64,000 nucleotides of DNA, from assembly GCF_026626665.1 (NCBI RefSeq), contig NZ_JAPNKE010000002.1:2729204-2793203 (forward strand), in the 5' to 3' direction. A program made the translations under genes and the position numbers. Source of the stretch: Nannocystis pusilla. Its GTDB lineage: Bacteria > Myxococcota_A > Polyangia > Nannocystales > Nannocystaceae. Shown piece by piece: positions 25,627 through 33,749 of the stretch; the stretch's first letter is position 1; the number at the start of each line of letters is the position of its first letter. The notes beneath the pieces were generated by a model. It was not told the DNA's origin. It ran no database searches and was given only the letters and a program-made list of their open reading frames with translations.

Positions 25627-26868
25627 GGCCGGCAGCGCCTCCTGCCGTCCCGCGAGGCGGCGCGAGCCACCGCCGCCCTGCACGTTTCCAGACCCGCAGG
25701 CCATCGCCGCCCTGTCCATTTCCCGGCCAGCAGGCCAGCCCGCTTCGCGCGAGCCTGTCGCGCCTGCCCTGCGGGACCCCTCGCGCTCGGGGGCGGCGCT
25801 CGCCGTCCCCAGCGCCGACCGCTCGAGCTCACCGCGGCGACCTCGTACACGCGACCTCGGCTCCTCGCAGCTGGCCTCCGCGCCGTGAATCCTGTCGATG
25901 GTCGCGCCAGTCGTCGCAGGTCGTCGCAGGTCGGAGCCGGACCCGCAGCTTGCCGGAATAGGTGTGTGCGACCCGTTGCCTGAGCTCGTGGCGCCCCGCG
26001 CCAGCGGCGTCGTCCCAGGCTGGAGCCGGGCCGTTGGCCTAGCTCTTGGTGCCCAGCGCCCGCAGCGTCGTCCAGGCCAGAGTCGGTCCCGCAGCTCGCT
26101 GCCGCGAGTTCGCGGCGCCGACCCCCCGCAGCATCGACCGCCGACCCGTCGTCACAAGTCGCAGCCGCACTCGCAGTTCCCCGCCTGGCACGCGCCGAGC
26201 CGCTTCGATGCCCGCCGCCACCCTGAGCTCGCGGCGCCGACTCCCGCAGCGCGGCTCGCCGACAGCGTCGGCGCAGGTCGGAGCAGGACCCGCAGCGCCT
26301 CCCGTTCCGCTAGCTCGTCGAGCCCACGGCGCCGACGCGACAGCGGCTCCGCTTCCGTCGTAGCGATCTCGTCGCGGTCCTGGGCGCTCCGCTCTCCCTC
26401 GACGGCGCCCCTGCAGATCTCGCTCGCAGCCTGTCCCGCGCTGCGCGTCCGCCGCGGCGTTTCGCGTCCCTCGCCGGTCCGGCATGAGACCTGTCCCGAA
26501 GGACATCCCGAAGTTCGGCCCCTGCCCTCGCGGCCGCGGCGCACCTCGGAGCTGCCGCGGACGTCTGCGTGGCCCTGTGCCCATGATTTTTGCCGTCCGC
26601 GCTCACGGCGGCGCCCCCTCGCCATCAGCCTCGAGATGTCTTTTACGACATGTCTCAAAGACCACACAACGCCCCATGCGGCGAGACTTCACTGCCCGTC
26701 ACGGCCTCACGACTGCGGCAATTCATGTCCATTCGAACATGTCTTTAAGAACACACGCGAGCGCCGCCTGACTAGCTTCATCCGCGTCGTCCGATGCCCG
26801 CCCCCTCGTTGCAGCCCGCAACCTCGCGCCTTGCTCCCGCGTCACCAGGTCATCCCTTTGCCCCCAGC

Positions 26869-27110
26869 CCCGCCTCTCGCTCGGCCTGCGACGCTCGCGC
26901 CTGCTCACGCCCTGCAAGGGCCATTTCAGTTCCACGACCGACCCGCCTCTCGCTGCTACCCGCGACGCTCGCGCCTGCTCACGCCCTGCAAGACCCGCCT
27001 CTCGCTGCGGCCTGCGACGCTCGCGCCTGCTCACGCCCTGCAAGGGCCATTTCTCGTTCCACGACCGACCCGCCTCTCGCTGGTGCCCGCGACGCTCGCC
27101 GCACTGCTCG
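26869..27110. repeat. Four direct repeats of a 52/76-bp unit
   Basis: CCGCCTCTCGCT...CCTGCGACGCTCGC (in places CCCGCGACGCTCGC) occurs four times. In three copies it continues as GCCTGCTCACGCCCTGCAAG. Two of those also carry GGGCCATTTC followed by GTTCCACGACCGAC. Copies alternate 76 and 52 bp. Confidence 0.8.
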
Positions 27111-27313
27111 CGCTCCGCGGCCAGCTTCCGCCTGATTCACACTCCTGCGGGCATCCCCAGGGCGCTCCACCTCGACCTCGAGCAGCTGCGGGCCGAGGTC
27201 GACGGGGTGCCGGAACAGTTGCTCGCCGGGCCCCCTCTTGCCTCACGAGCGCCCCGCGCACCGTCAGCGCGACTCGCACGACCGATCTCTCGACCGCCGC
27301 GCGCCACCTCACA

Positions 27314-27327
27314 TGTCCCCGAGGACA
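27314..27327. repeat. TGTCC-N4-GGACA mini-hairpin
   Basis: Exact copy TGTCCCCGAGGACA in the gene-free region. Its flank (CACATGTCCCCGAGGACA) is identical to the copy at 29480-29493. Confidence 0.8.
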
Positions 27328-27508
27328 GACCCCTCCGATCGGGAGCGCGCCCGCGAACAAGCGCCGCCGAGCGTGCGGCTTCCGGCGAGACGCGTCGGAG
27401 CTCGCAGGGCCGGCCGGCCGGCCCGGGTAGGCGCGACTCGGAGCGGGGCCGACAGGCGCGTGACGCAGGGCAAGCGCCCTGGTCTCCCGCGCTCGCCGGC
27501 CCAGGCAG

Positions 27509-27514
27509 TAGCGT
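27509..27514 (+). promoter_or_regulatory. -10 box TAGCGT, 9 nt before ATG at 27524
   Basis: CAGTAGCGT, nine bases, ATG of the Cys-rich lipoprotein; near-leaderless. Confidence 0.45.
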
Positions 27515-27523
27515 CGGCCTCTG

Positions 27524-29452
27524 ATGTCGACCCGGCTCGCTCCTGCCCTCGTCCTCGTCCTCCTCTCCGCCTGCGGCGACAACACTTCCACGTCCACCGA
27601 CGGCGGCAGCGCGACCAGCTCGGGCACCACCTCGACCAGCACTTCCGGACATGTCCCCACGACCAGCAGCCCCGCCGACCCGAGCACCGGCGCCTCGGAC
27701 TCGCTGAGCGGCACCGGCCCGACCACCGGCGACACCGTCACGCCCACCACCGGCGGCGACACCACGACCGCCACCACCGGCGGCGACACCACCAGCCCGG
27801 CCACCGCCACCGAGACCACCACCGACGCCACCGCCACCACCGACGCCACGAGCACGACCGCCACCACCGACGCCACCACCGGCGACACCACGCTCGACAC
27901 CACCACCATGACCACCGGCACGCCGGGCTGCGAGGACGTGGCGGACTGCCCGGCCGAGGCGTCCGAGTGCCACGCTCCTGCCTGCCAGGCGGGCGTCTGC
28001 GACGAGGTCGCCCTGCTGCCCGGGGCGCCGTGCGCGACGGGCGTGTGCGACGGCGACGGCACCTGCGTCGAGTGCGTCCTCGAAGAAAACTGTCCCATGG
28101 GCCAGCTCTGCATCGCCCAGCAGTGCGTCCCGCCGACCTGCGACGACGGAGCCGAGAACGGCATGGAGACCGACGTCGACTGCGGCGGCCCCGTCTGCGC
28201 CCCGTGCAGCCCCGGGGGCGCCTGCGAGCAAGACAGCGACTGCCAGAGCGGCGTCTGCACCGGCGGCGTCTGCCAGGCCGCGACCTGCGACGACGGCGTC
28301 GAGAACGGCGGCGAGTCCGACGTCGACTGCGGCGGCGCCGACTGTCCGCCGTGCGGCCCGGGCGACGCCTGCGACGACGACCTCGACTGCGCGAGCCAGG
28401 TCTGCACCCTTCAGGTCTGCCAGGCCCCGACCTGCGACGACGCCGAACAGAACGGCCAGGAGACCGACGTCGACTGCGGCGGCCCCACCTGTCCCAAGTG
28501 CCAGGACGGTGACAGCTGCCAGAGCGGCACCGACTGCGACAGCGGCGTCTGCACCGGCCAGGTCTGCCAGCCGCCGACCTGCAACGACAACGTCCACAAC
28601 GGCCAGGAGACCGACGTCGACTGCGGCGGCCCCACCTGTCCCAAGTGCCAGACCGGCGAGGACTGCCTGGTCGACGCCGACTGCGACACCGGCGCCTGCG
28701 AGAACGGCCAGTGCGTCGACCCCCTGCCCGCCTGCGCCTCCGCCCCGGCCGATCCGGCCACCGGCCAGCGCTGCCCGCTGTTCATGCCCTGCGCCAGCAA
28801 CAGCGAGTGCGGCGTGTTCCAGGGCTGCCAGCAATGGTTCTGCAACCCGAGCAAGACCTGCGAGCTCAACGCGCTCAGCAACTGCGGCACCACCAAGGGC
28901 GGCAACTGCAACGCCGGCGTGATGTTCCAGCAGACCGACGACCCGCCGGTCGACAAGCGGTTCCTCCCGCCCGACAACGTCAATTTCCGCGAGGTCGCGA
29001 CCCTCGCCTTCACCGTCTACAACAACACCGCCAGCGCCCTGCGGCTCGACAAGGTCCCGCTCATGATCGAGTTCATGGGGGGCGGCAGCCAGTTCGACGT
29101 CTCGTCGGCCAAGATCTACCAGGACGACAGCAGCCCCGAGCACAGCGGCGGCGACCAGCTCGTCCACCTCACCGCGAACCCATTCTCGTTCCCGGCCAAC
29201 GGCGTGCTCGGCCCGGCCGCCGGCAGCTTCTTCTCGCAGGTCAACGCCGGCCAGTCGAAGCGCTTCATCGTCACCCTCGCCTTCGCCAAGGAGAAGACCT
29301 ACATCGCCGGCCGCTCCTACCGCGTCAAGCTGGTGAACCCGTCGGGCGTCACGTTCAAGGTCGGCTTCAACGGCCCCGACTACGTCGGCACCAATTGCGG
29401 CGTCCCACCCGAGGGCTTCATCGGCGCCTGGGTGACCGCGCAGAACCCCTGA
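27524..29452 (+). CDS. Cys-rich secreted lipoprotein with NGxETDVDCGG tandem repeats
   Basis: A 642-aa protein. The signal ends LVLLSACGD, then ~110 Thr/Ser/Gly/Asp residues with TTGGDTTT repeats. Four Cys-rich modules of ~44 aa follow at about 205-385 (TCDDGAENGMETDVDCGGP, ...NGGESDVDCGG, ...NGQETDVDCGG twice), each with eight or more Cys. The C-terminal 230 residues are a beta-rich domain without clear family. Such Cys modules are common in surface proteins of Myxococcota; disulfide-rich spacers on the outer membrane are inferred. A palindromic GGACATGTCC (27647-27656) lies inside the linker, coding SGHVPTTS. Confidence 0.8.
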   Translation: MSTRLAPALVLVLLSACGDNTSTSTDGGSATSSGTTSTSTSGHVPTTSSPADPSTGASDSLSGTGPTTGDTVTPTTGGDTTTATTGGDTTSPATATETTTDATATTDATSTTATTDATTGDTTLDTTTMTTGTPGCEDVADCPAEASECHAPACQAGVCDEVALLPGAPCATGVCDGDGTCVECVLEENCPMGQLCIAQQCVPPTCDDGAENGMETDVDCGGPVCAPCSPGGACEQDSDCQSGVCTGGVCQAATCDDGVENGGESDVDCGGADCPPCGPGDACDDDLDCASQVCTLQVCQAPTCDDAEQNGQETDVDCGGPTCPKCQDGDSCQSGTDCDSGVCTGQVCQPPTCNDNVHNGQETDVDCGGPTCPKCQTGEDCLVDADCDTGACENGQCVDPLPACASAPADPATGQRCPLFMPCASNSECGVFQGCQQWFCNPSKTCELNALSNCGTTKGGNCNAGVMFQQTDDPPVDKRFLPPDNVNFREVATLAFTVYNNTASALRLDKVPLMIEFMGGGSQFDVSSAKIYQDDSSPEHSGGDQLVHLTANPFSFPANGVLGPAAGSFFSQVNAGQSKRFIVTLAFAKEKTYIAGRSYRVKLVNPSGVTFKVGFNGPDYVGTNCGVPPEGFIGAWVTAQNP

Positions 29453-29479
29453 CGCCCACATTCGGGGCAAGAACGCACA

Positions 29480-29493
29480 TGTCCCCGAGGACA
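29480..29493. repeat. TGTCC-N4-GGACA mini-hairpin
   Basis: Exact copy TGTCCCCGAGGACA, 27 nt after the stop of the Cys-rich lipoprotein gene and about 60 nt before the promoter of the next gene. Confidence 0.8.
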
Positions 29494-29551
29494 TCTCGTG
29501 ACCCGCGCCGCGCGCAGCGGACTGAGCCTCGCCAGCCCCGCCCCGGCGCGG

Positions 29552-29557
29552 TAGTCT
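29552..29557 (+). promoter_or_regulatory. -10 box TAGTCT, 7 nt before GTG at 29565
   Basis: GGTAGTCT, seven bases, GTG; leaderless arrangement for the second cyclase. Confidence 0.5.
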
Positions 29558-29564
29558 GGGACGC

Positions 29565-30950
29565 GTGCCGGAGCGCGTCTACGACCCCGCGTTGACGAAG
29601 GCGCACCTCAGCAACCGCTTCGCGCTCACCCTCGTCCATTACTTCTGCGAGCGCTTCGGCGAGGACGTCGCCGACCGGATCGTCGAGGGCGCCGGGCTCA
29701 GCCTCGAGTATCTGCAGGACCCCGAGCGGTGGACCTCGGTCGAGTTCGACCGCCGCTTCTGCGATGCCGCCGCCCGCCTGCTGTGCGGCCTCGACACGTC
29801 GCCGGGCTACGACCACCCGCTGTGGCTGCACTGGCGCGACGCCTCGGCGTCGATGATGCAGCGCCAGGACATGGGCCCGATGTGGCTGCTCCTGTGGGCG
29901 CTGCAGGGCCCCGGCGAGTTCTTCGGCGACATCGAGCGCATGTACACCCGCGGCAACCGGATCACCCGGATGCAGCTCGTCGACCGCCGCCACGGGGCCG
30001 CCCGCGTGCGCGCGGTGATGGACCACGAGATCGCCGACCGCCCCGGCGCCTGCTGGAGCCGCCGCGGCTTCTTCGCGGCCATCCCGACCATCTGGAGCCT
30101 CCCGCCGGCGCAGGTCGAGCACCGCGAGTGCATCCACCTCGACCCGGCGGTGCGCCACTGCTGCTACGACATCTACTACGACGAGCGCGTCGTCGACGAC
30201 CCTGCCGCCGAGCTGCAGCGCCTGCGCGCCTACGTGCGCGCCACCCTGCCCGACCTGCTGCGCCGCCTCGACGCCTCCGCGCTCGAGCGCCGCGACGCCG
30301 AGCTGACCCAGCGCAAGCTCGCCAACTACTTGCCGGCCCACGTCATCGAGGCCATCCGCATCAACCCCGAGGAGGAGGTCCGGGTCGGCGGGCGGCTCAC
30401 CGAGGGCGCGGTGCTGTTCGCCGACGTCAAGGACTTCACGCGCCGCTGCAGCGAGCTCGGGGCCGGCGAGGTGGTCCGCCAGCTCAACCGCTACTTCGAG
30501 CACATGGACGCCGTCATCCTCGCCCACGGCGGCATCATCGACAAGCGGCTCGGCGACGGCATCATGGTCGTCTTCATCGACCCGCGCGGCCTCCGGCCGG
30601 TCGGCGAGCTCGCGGTCGCGGCCGTGCGCTGCGGCCTGGCGATGCTCGCCGAGCTGCCGGCCTGCAACGCCGCCATCGTCGCCGACGGCGGCCGCCCGCT
30701 CGAGCTGCGGATCGGCGTCGCCGCCGGCCCGCTGGTCCACGGCAACATGGGCTCGCCCGCCCGCCTCGAGCACACCGTCATCGGCGAGACGGTCAACCTC
30801 GCCGCCCGCCTCGAGGCCGCCGCCACCCCGGGCCGCCTGCTGACCCAGCCGGGCTTCCTTCAGAACATGTCCCTCGGGTCATCATGCGAACATCGCGTGA
30901 TCTACGCCAAGGGCTTCGGCGAGGTCCCCGCGGTCGAGCTGACGCCCTGA
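29565..30950 (+). CDS. Soluble class III adenylate/guanylate cyclase with novel N-terminal domain
   Basis: 461 aa with no transmembrane helix. The first ~240 residues form a sensor-like domain (FALTLVHYFCERFGEDVADR to VRHCCYDIYYDERVVDD) of the kind found before cyclase and GGDEF domains in myxobacteria; the ligand is unknown. The cyclase domain (about 265-440) has LFADVKDFTRR, IDKRLGDGIMVVF and VIGETVNLAARLE, so both metal-binding Asp are present. Near the C-terminus the stretch NMSLGSSCEHRVIYAKG is partly encoded by a dispersed repeat. Product cAMP or cGMP cannot be told apart by eye. Confidence 0.85.
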   Translation: MPERVYDPALTKAHLSNRFALTLVHYFCERFGEDVADRIVEGAGLSLEYLQDPERWTSVEFDRRFCDAAARLLCGLDTSPGYDHPLWLHWRDASASMMQRQDMGPMWLLLWALQGPGEFFGDIERMYTRGNRITRMQLVDRRHGAARVRAVMDHEIADRPGACWSRRGFFAAIPTIWSLPPAQVEHRECIHLDPAVRHCCYDIYYDERVVDDPAAELQRLRAYVRATLPDLLRRLDASALERRDAELTQRKLANYLPAHVIEAIRINPEEEVRVGGRLTEGAVLFADVKDFTRRCSELGAGEVVRQLNRYFEHMDAVILAHGGIIDKRLGDGIMVVFIDPRGLRPVGELAVAAVRCGLAMLAELPACNAAIVADGGRPLELRIGVAAGPLVHGNMGSPARLEHTVIGETVNLAARLEAAATPGRLLTQPGFLQNMSLGSSCEHRVIYAKGFGEVPAVELTP

Positions 30951-30980
30951 GCCGCGCGCCGCCGAGCCGAGCGTGTCCCG

Positions 30981-31133
30981 CCGACGCGGCCCGGGCATGC
31001 TCCTGCGCGCAGGGGCGAATGGGCGTGCTCGACGAACGCGACGGGCATGCCCCTTGGCACATGCCCCGAGAGCCATGCTCTTTCGCGCATGCTCCGGCGG
31101 ACATGCCCCTCGGGACATGCCCGCCGGGCCCGC
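30981..31133. repeat. Array of ~7 CATGCYCC repeat units after two converging genes
   Basis: GGGCATGCTCC, GGGCGTGCTCG, GGGCATGCCCC, CACATGCCCCGAGAG, CCATGCTC, GCATGCTCC, GGACATGCCCCTC and GGGACATGCCC follow one another between the convergent cyclase and gltX genes. Unlike the TGTCC form these carry TGCCC, but they alternate with GGACA halves in the same way. Confidence 0.8.
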
Positions 31134-32624
31134 TCAGGCCTTCTGCGTGCGCAGCAGCGCCACGACGTCGCGGATCCGCAGGCGGCAGCGGTCCTTGCCG
31201 CACAGCGCCATCGTGTCGAACAGCGACGGGGAGGCGGTGCGGCCGGTGACGGCCACGCGCAGCAGCATGAACAGGTCCTTGTTCTTCCAGCCGTTGCGCT
31301 CGCAGAAGCCGCGGGCGAACGCGTCGAGGGCCGGCGCCGTGAAGGCGCGGGCCTCGGGGTCGCGCTCGATGTCCTGGGCGAACGCCTCGAGCGTGGTCGC
31401 GACCTCGGCGGGCGTGCGGTCCTTGACCTTGAGCTTGTCGAGCACCGGCCCGTAGTCGAGGCTGCCGCCGAAGAAGAACGACAGGTACGGGATGAAGTCG
31501 TCGAGCCGGTTGACCCGCTCCTGCGCCTGGGCGAGCAGCGGCAGCAGGCGCGCGCGCGACAGCGTGCGCTCCATCAGGCGGTCGTAGAGCGTGTCGACCG
31601 CCATCGCGCGGATGTCGGCGCCGTCGAACGCCTCGAGCTTCTTCTGGTCGAACACCGGCCCGCCGGCGCTGACGCGCGACCAGTCGAAGTGCGCGATCAT
31701 CTCGTCGACCGTGAAGCGCTCGCGGTCGTCGCCCATGCTGTAGCCGAGGTTGGCCATGAAGTTCAGCATGGTCTCGGGCAGGTAGCCGAGGTCGCGGTAG
31801 TGGAACACCGAGACCGGGTTCTTGCGCTTCGACAGCTTCGACTTGTCCTCGTTGCGCAGGAGGCCGAGGTGGAAGAACTCGGGCGCCTCCCAGCCGAAGG
31901 CCTTGTAGAGCAGCACGTGCTTGGGCGTCGACGTGATCCACTCCTCGCCGCGGATCACGTGGGTGATGCCCATGTCGTGGTCGTCGACCACGTTGGCCAG
32001 GTGGTAGGTCGGGAAGCCGTCCGACTTGAACAGCACCTGGTCGTCGATCAGCCGGTTCTCGAACCGGACCTCGCCGCGCAGGTGGTCGACGAACACGGTC
32101 TCGCCGTCGTCCGGCACGCGCAAACGGACCACGTGCGCCTCGCCGGCCGCCATCCGCGCCGCGGCCTCCGCGGGCGAAAGCGAGCGGCAGTGACCGTCGT
32201 AGCCGAGCGTCGACTGCTTGGCCGCGATCTGGTCGCGGCGCAGCTGGTCGAGCCGCTCCTTCGTGCAGAAGCACGGGTACGCCTCGCCCTTCTCGACCAG
32301 CTTCTGGATCTCCCGCCGGTACAGCGGCAGGCGCTCCGACTGGCGGTAGGGGCCGTGCGGGCCGCCTTTGTCGGGGCCCTCGTCCCACTCGAGGCCGAGC
32401 CAGCGCAGCGCCTCGAAGATGGCCGCTTCGCTGCCGGCGGTGTAGCGCTCCTGATCGGTGTCCTCGATCCGGAGGATGAACTTCCCGCCGTGCTTGCGGG
32501 CGAACACGTAGTTGAACAGGGCGATGTAGGCCGTGCCGACGTGCGGGTCGCCGGTCGGACTGGGGGCGATCCGCACGCGCGGAGGCAGGCGCCCAGGCGG
32601 CCGCGCGCCGTCTTGTCCGGTCAT
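31134..32624 (-). CDS. gltX: Glutamyl-tRNA synthetase
   Basis: A 496-aa class I synthetase that charges tRNA-Glu (or also tRNA-Gln). The HIGH motif is PSPTGDPHVGTA; the KMSKS motif is KSKLSKRK; FILRIEDTDQERY, FPTYHLANVVDDH and ITHVIRGEEW are conserved between them. The zinc-type CFCTKERLD segment is present with a reduced Cys set. The C-terminal anticodon-binding region ends VVALLRTQKA. ATG has a GGAG ribosome site eight bases upstream. It is a single gene without operon partners. Confidence 0.96.
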   Translation of the reverse strand: MTGQDGARPPGRLPPRVRIAPSPTGDPHVGTAYIALFNYVFARKHGGKFILRIEDTDQERYTAGSEAAIFEALRWLGLEWDEGPDKGGPHGPYRQSERLPLYRREIQKLVEKGEAYPCFCTKERLDQLRRDQIAAKQSTLGYDGHCRSLSPAEAAARMAAGEAHVVRLRVPDDGETVFVDHLRGEVRFENRLIDDQVLFKSDGFPTYHLANVVDDHDMGITHVIRGEEWITSTPKHVLLYKAFGWEAPEFFHLGLLRNEDKSKLSKRKNPVSVFHYRDLGYLPETMLNFMANLGYSMGDDRERFTVDEMIAHFDWSRVSAGGPVFDQKKLEAFDGADIRAMAVDTLYDRLMERTLSRARLLPLLAQAQERVNRLDDFIPYLSFFFGGSLDYGPVLDKLKVKDRTPAEVATTLEAFAQDIERDPEARAFTAPALDAFARGFCERNGWKNKDLFMLLRVAVTGRTASPSLFDTMALCGKDRCRLRIRDVVALLRTQKA

Positions 32625-32657
32625 GACCGGCTCCTACCACGGGGGCGCCGGGCCCAG

Positions 32658-32663
32658 TACACT
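32658..32663 (+). promoter_or_regulatory. -10 box TACACT, 8 nt before GTG at 32672
   Basis: CAGTACACT, eight bases, GTG of the chemoreceptor-like gene; leaderless arrangement. Confidence 0.5.
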
Positions 32664-32671
32664 GCGGGCAC

Positions 32672-33514
32672 GTGAGCGAAATGACGACGGAGACCCAGAT
32701 CTTCAACGCGGTGTGGTCGGTGATTCGGCGCCGCATCCTCGACCGGGGGGTCTCGGCCACCGAGCTGTGCGACAACGTGATTCGCCGGCTCGGTCGCCTG
32801 CACCGCGTCGAGGGCCGCCTGCGCGCGGGCGACACCGTCCTCGACCAGGACAACACGCTGCTGCCGCTGCTCGCCCGGGCCACGAGCCTCGGCATCACGC
32901 TCTACCACGGCAACCGCCGGATCGCCTCGACGTCGGCCCTGGGCGTCGGCAAGCCCGGCGAAATCGGCGGCTACGCCGACGCCAAGCTGGTCGACGTCGT
33001 GCTGCGCAAGCGCGAGATCTTCAAGGGCTCGCTGAAGCGCAACGGCCTCGTCTATCTCGTCACCGCCCGCCCGCTCTACCCCACCACCTCGCCCGACGAG
33101 ACGGCGCCGATCGGCATGATCGAGGCCTTCCAGTCGGAGCAATCCTTCTACGAGTCGCTGGTCGCGGCGGCGCGGATCGGCGTCGAGCAGCGCACGGCGG
33201 CCCAGGAGGAGGCCGCCGACGGCATGGAAGGCGTGATCCATTTCCTCGACGACGTCGCGCGCAGGCTGCAACTGCTGGCGCTCAACGGCAACATCATCGC
33301 CGCTCAGGCGGGCGAGTACGGCCGCGCGTTCCGCGTCGTCTGCCGCGAGCTCGGGACGCTCGCCGATCGGGCCAAGGGCACCGTCACCGACGTTCGCAAG
33401 CTGATGCAGACGATGGGCCTCGAGGCCGGCGAGGGCCACGGCGAAGAGTTCGGGCGAGCGCGGGGGAGCGGCGCTGCGGGCACCAGCGAGGGCGATCCGC
33501 CGCTTTCCGTGTGA
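32672..33514 (+). CDS. Soluble chemoreceptor-like protein: Cache-like sensor plus short MCP tip
   Basis: 280 aa without membrane segments. Residues ~60-155 resemble a single-Cache sensor (NTLLPLLARATSLGITLYHG to GMIEAFQSEQSFYESL). Residues ~195-255 match the hairpin tip of methyl-accepting chemotaxis proteins: LLALNGNIIAAQAGEYGRAF corresponds to the usual LALNAAIEAARAGEHGRGF. The coiled-coil arms are very short and no HAMP domain exists, so it may sense a cytosolic ligand and bind CheW/CheA, or be a remnant. The C-terminal 25 residues are low-complexity. No che genes are in the window. Confidence 0.7.
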   Translation: MSEMTTETQIFNAVWSVIRRRILDRGVSATELCDNVIRRLGRLHRVEGRLRAGDTVLDQDNTLLPLLARATSLGITLYHGNRRIASTSALGVGKPGEIGGYADAKLVDVVLRKREIFKGSLKRNGLVYLVTARPLYPTTSPDETAPIGMIEAFQSEQSFYESLVAAARIGVEQRTAAQEEAADGMEGVIHFLDDVARRLQLLALNGNIIAAQAGEYGRAFRVVCRELGTLADRAKGTVTDVRKLMQTMGLEAGEGHGEEFGRARGSGAAGTSEGDPPLSV

Positions 33515-33686
33515 CCCGGACGACCTGTCCCATGGGCCTGGGCCCAAAGGACTCCCGGTTCAAACCGGAGAATTCACGGCACTCGCAGCCCTTTCAGCCC
33601 ATCTTGCGAGCGGGCGGCCTTGCGACCATCGGCCGTGACGGGCCCGCACGGGCGGGGCCATGCCCGGCAAAATCCTCCAATTGGGC

Positions 33687-33716
33687 TTGTACTTCCAAAT
33701 CCGGGCATGCTACGTC
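33687..33716 (+). promoter_or_regulatory. Putative promoter TTGTAC-N18-TACGTC with downstream SD
   Basis: It lies in a locally AT-richer stretch. Transcription would start near 33723, and GGAG at 33739-33742 is a ribosome site 7 nt before ATG 33750. This gene thus follows the classical, not leaderless, pattern. Confidence 0.4.
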
Positions 33717-33749
33717 ACTGGCCCAGCGGCCCAGGTCCGGAGATAAGCC

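Larger units (their letters stand above)
25627..27508. other. 1.9-kb gene-free, repeat-bearing region
   Basis: No frame shows family resemblance or the third-position GC bias of the neighbours. The left part contains a decayed ~35-bp repeat (CGCCGCCCTG...TTTCC...AGCAGGCCA). The middle (25900-26350) has many variants of GTCGCAGGTCGGAGC/CCGCAGC. At 26630-26770 lie two related blocks, ACGACATGTCTCAAAGACCACAC and CGAACATGTCTTTAAGAACACAC. The right part holds a longer repeat, given separately. Perfect dispersed hairpins occur at 26492-26505 and 27314-27327. Mutational decay of former genes or a structural-RNA locus are both possible. Confidence 0.55.

Noticed and set aside
25627..27508. Plus-strand frame 25898-27430 as a gene
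   Set aside because: Composition is Arg/Ser/Pro-rich, direct repeats run through it, and no domain or initiation signal is visible.
33540..33600. A tRNA-like GGTTCAAACC segment
   Set aside because: Only a T-arm-like palindrome is present; no acceptor stem or anticodon arm can be folded around it.
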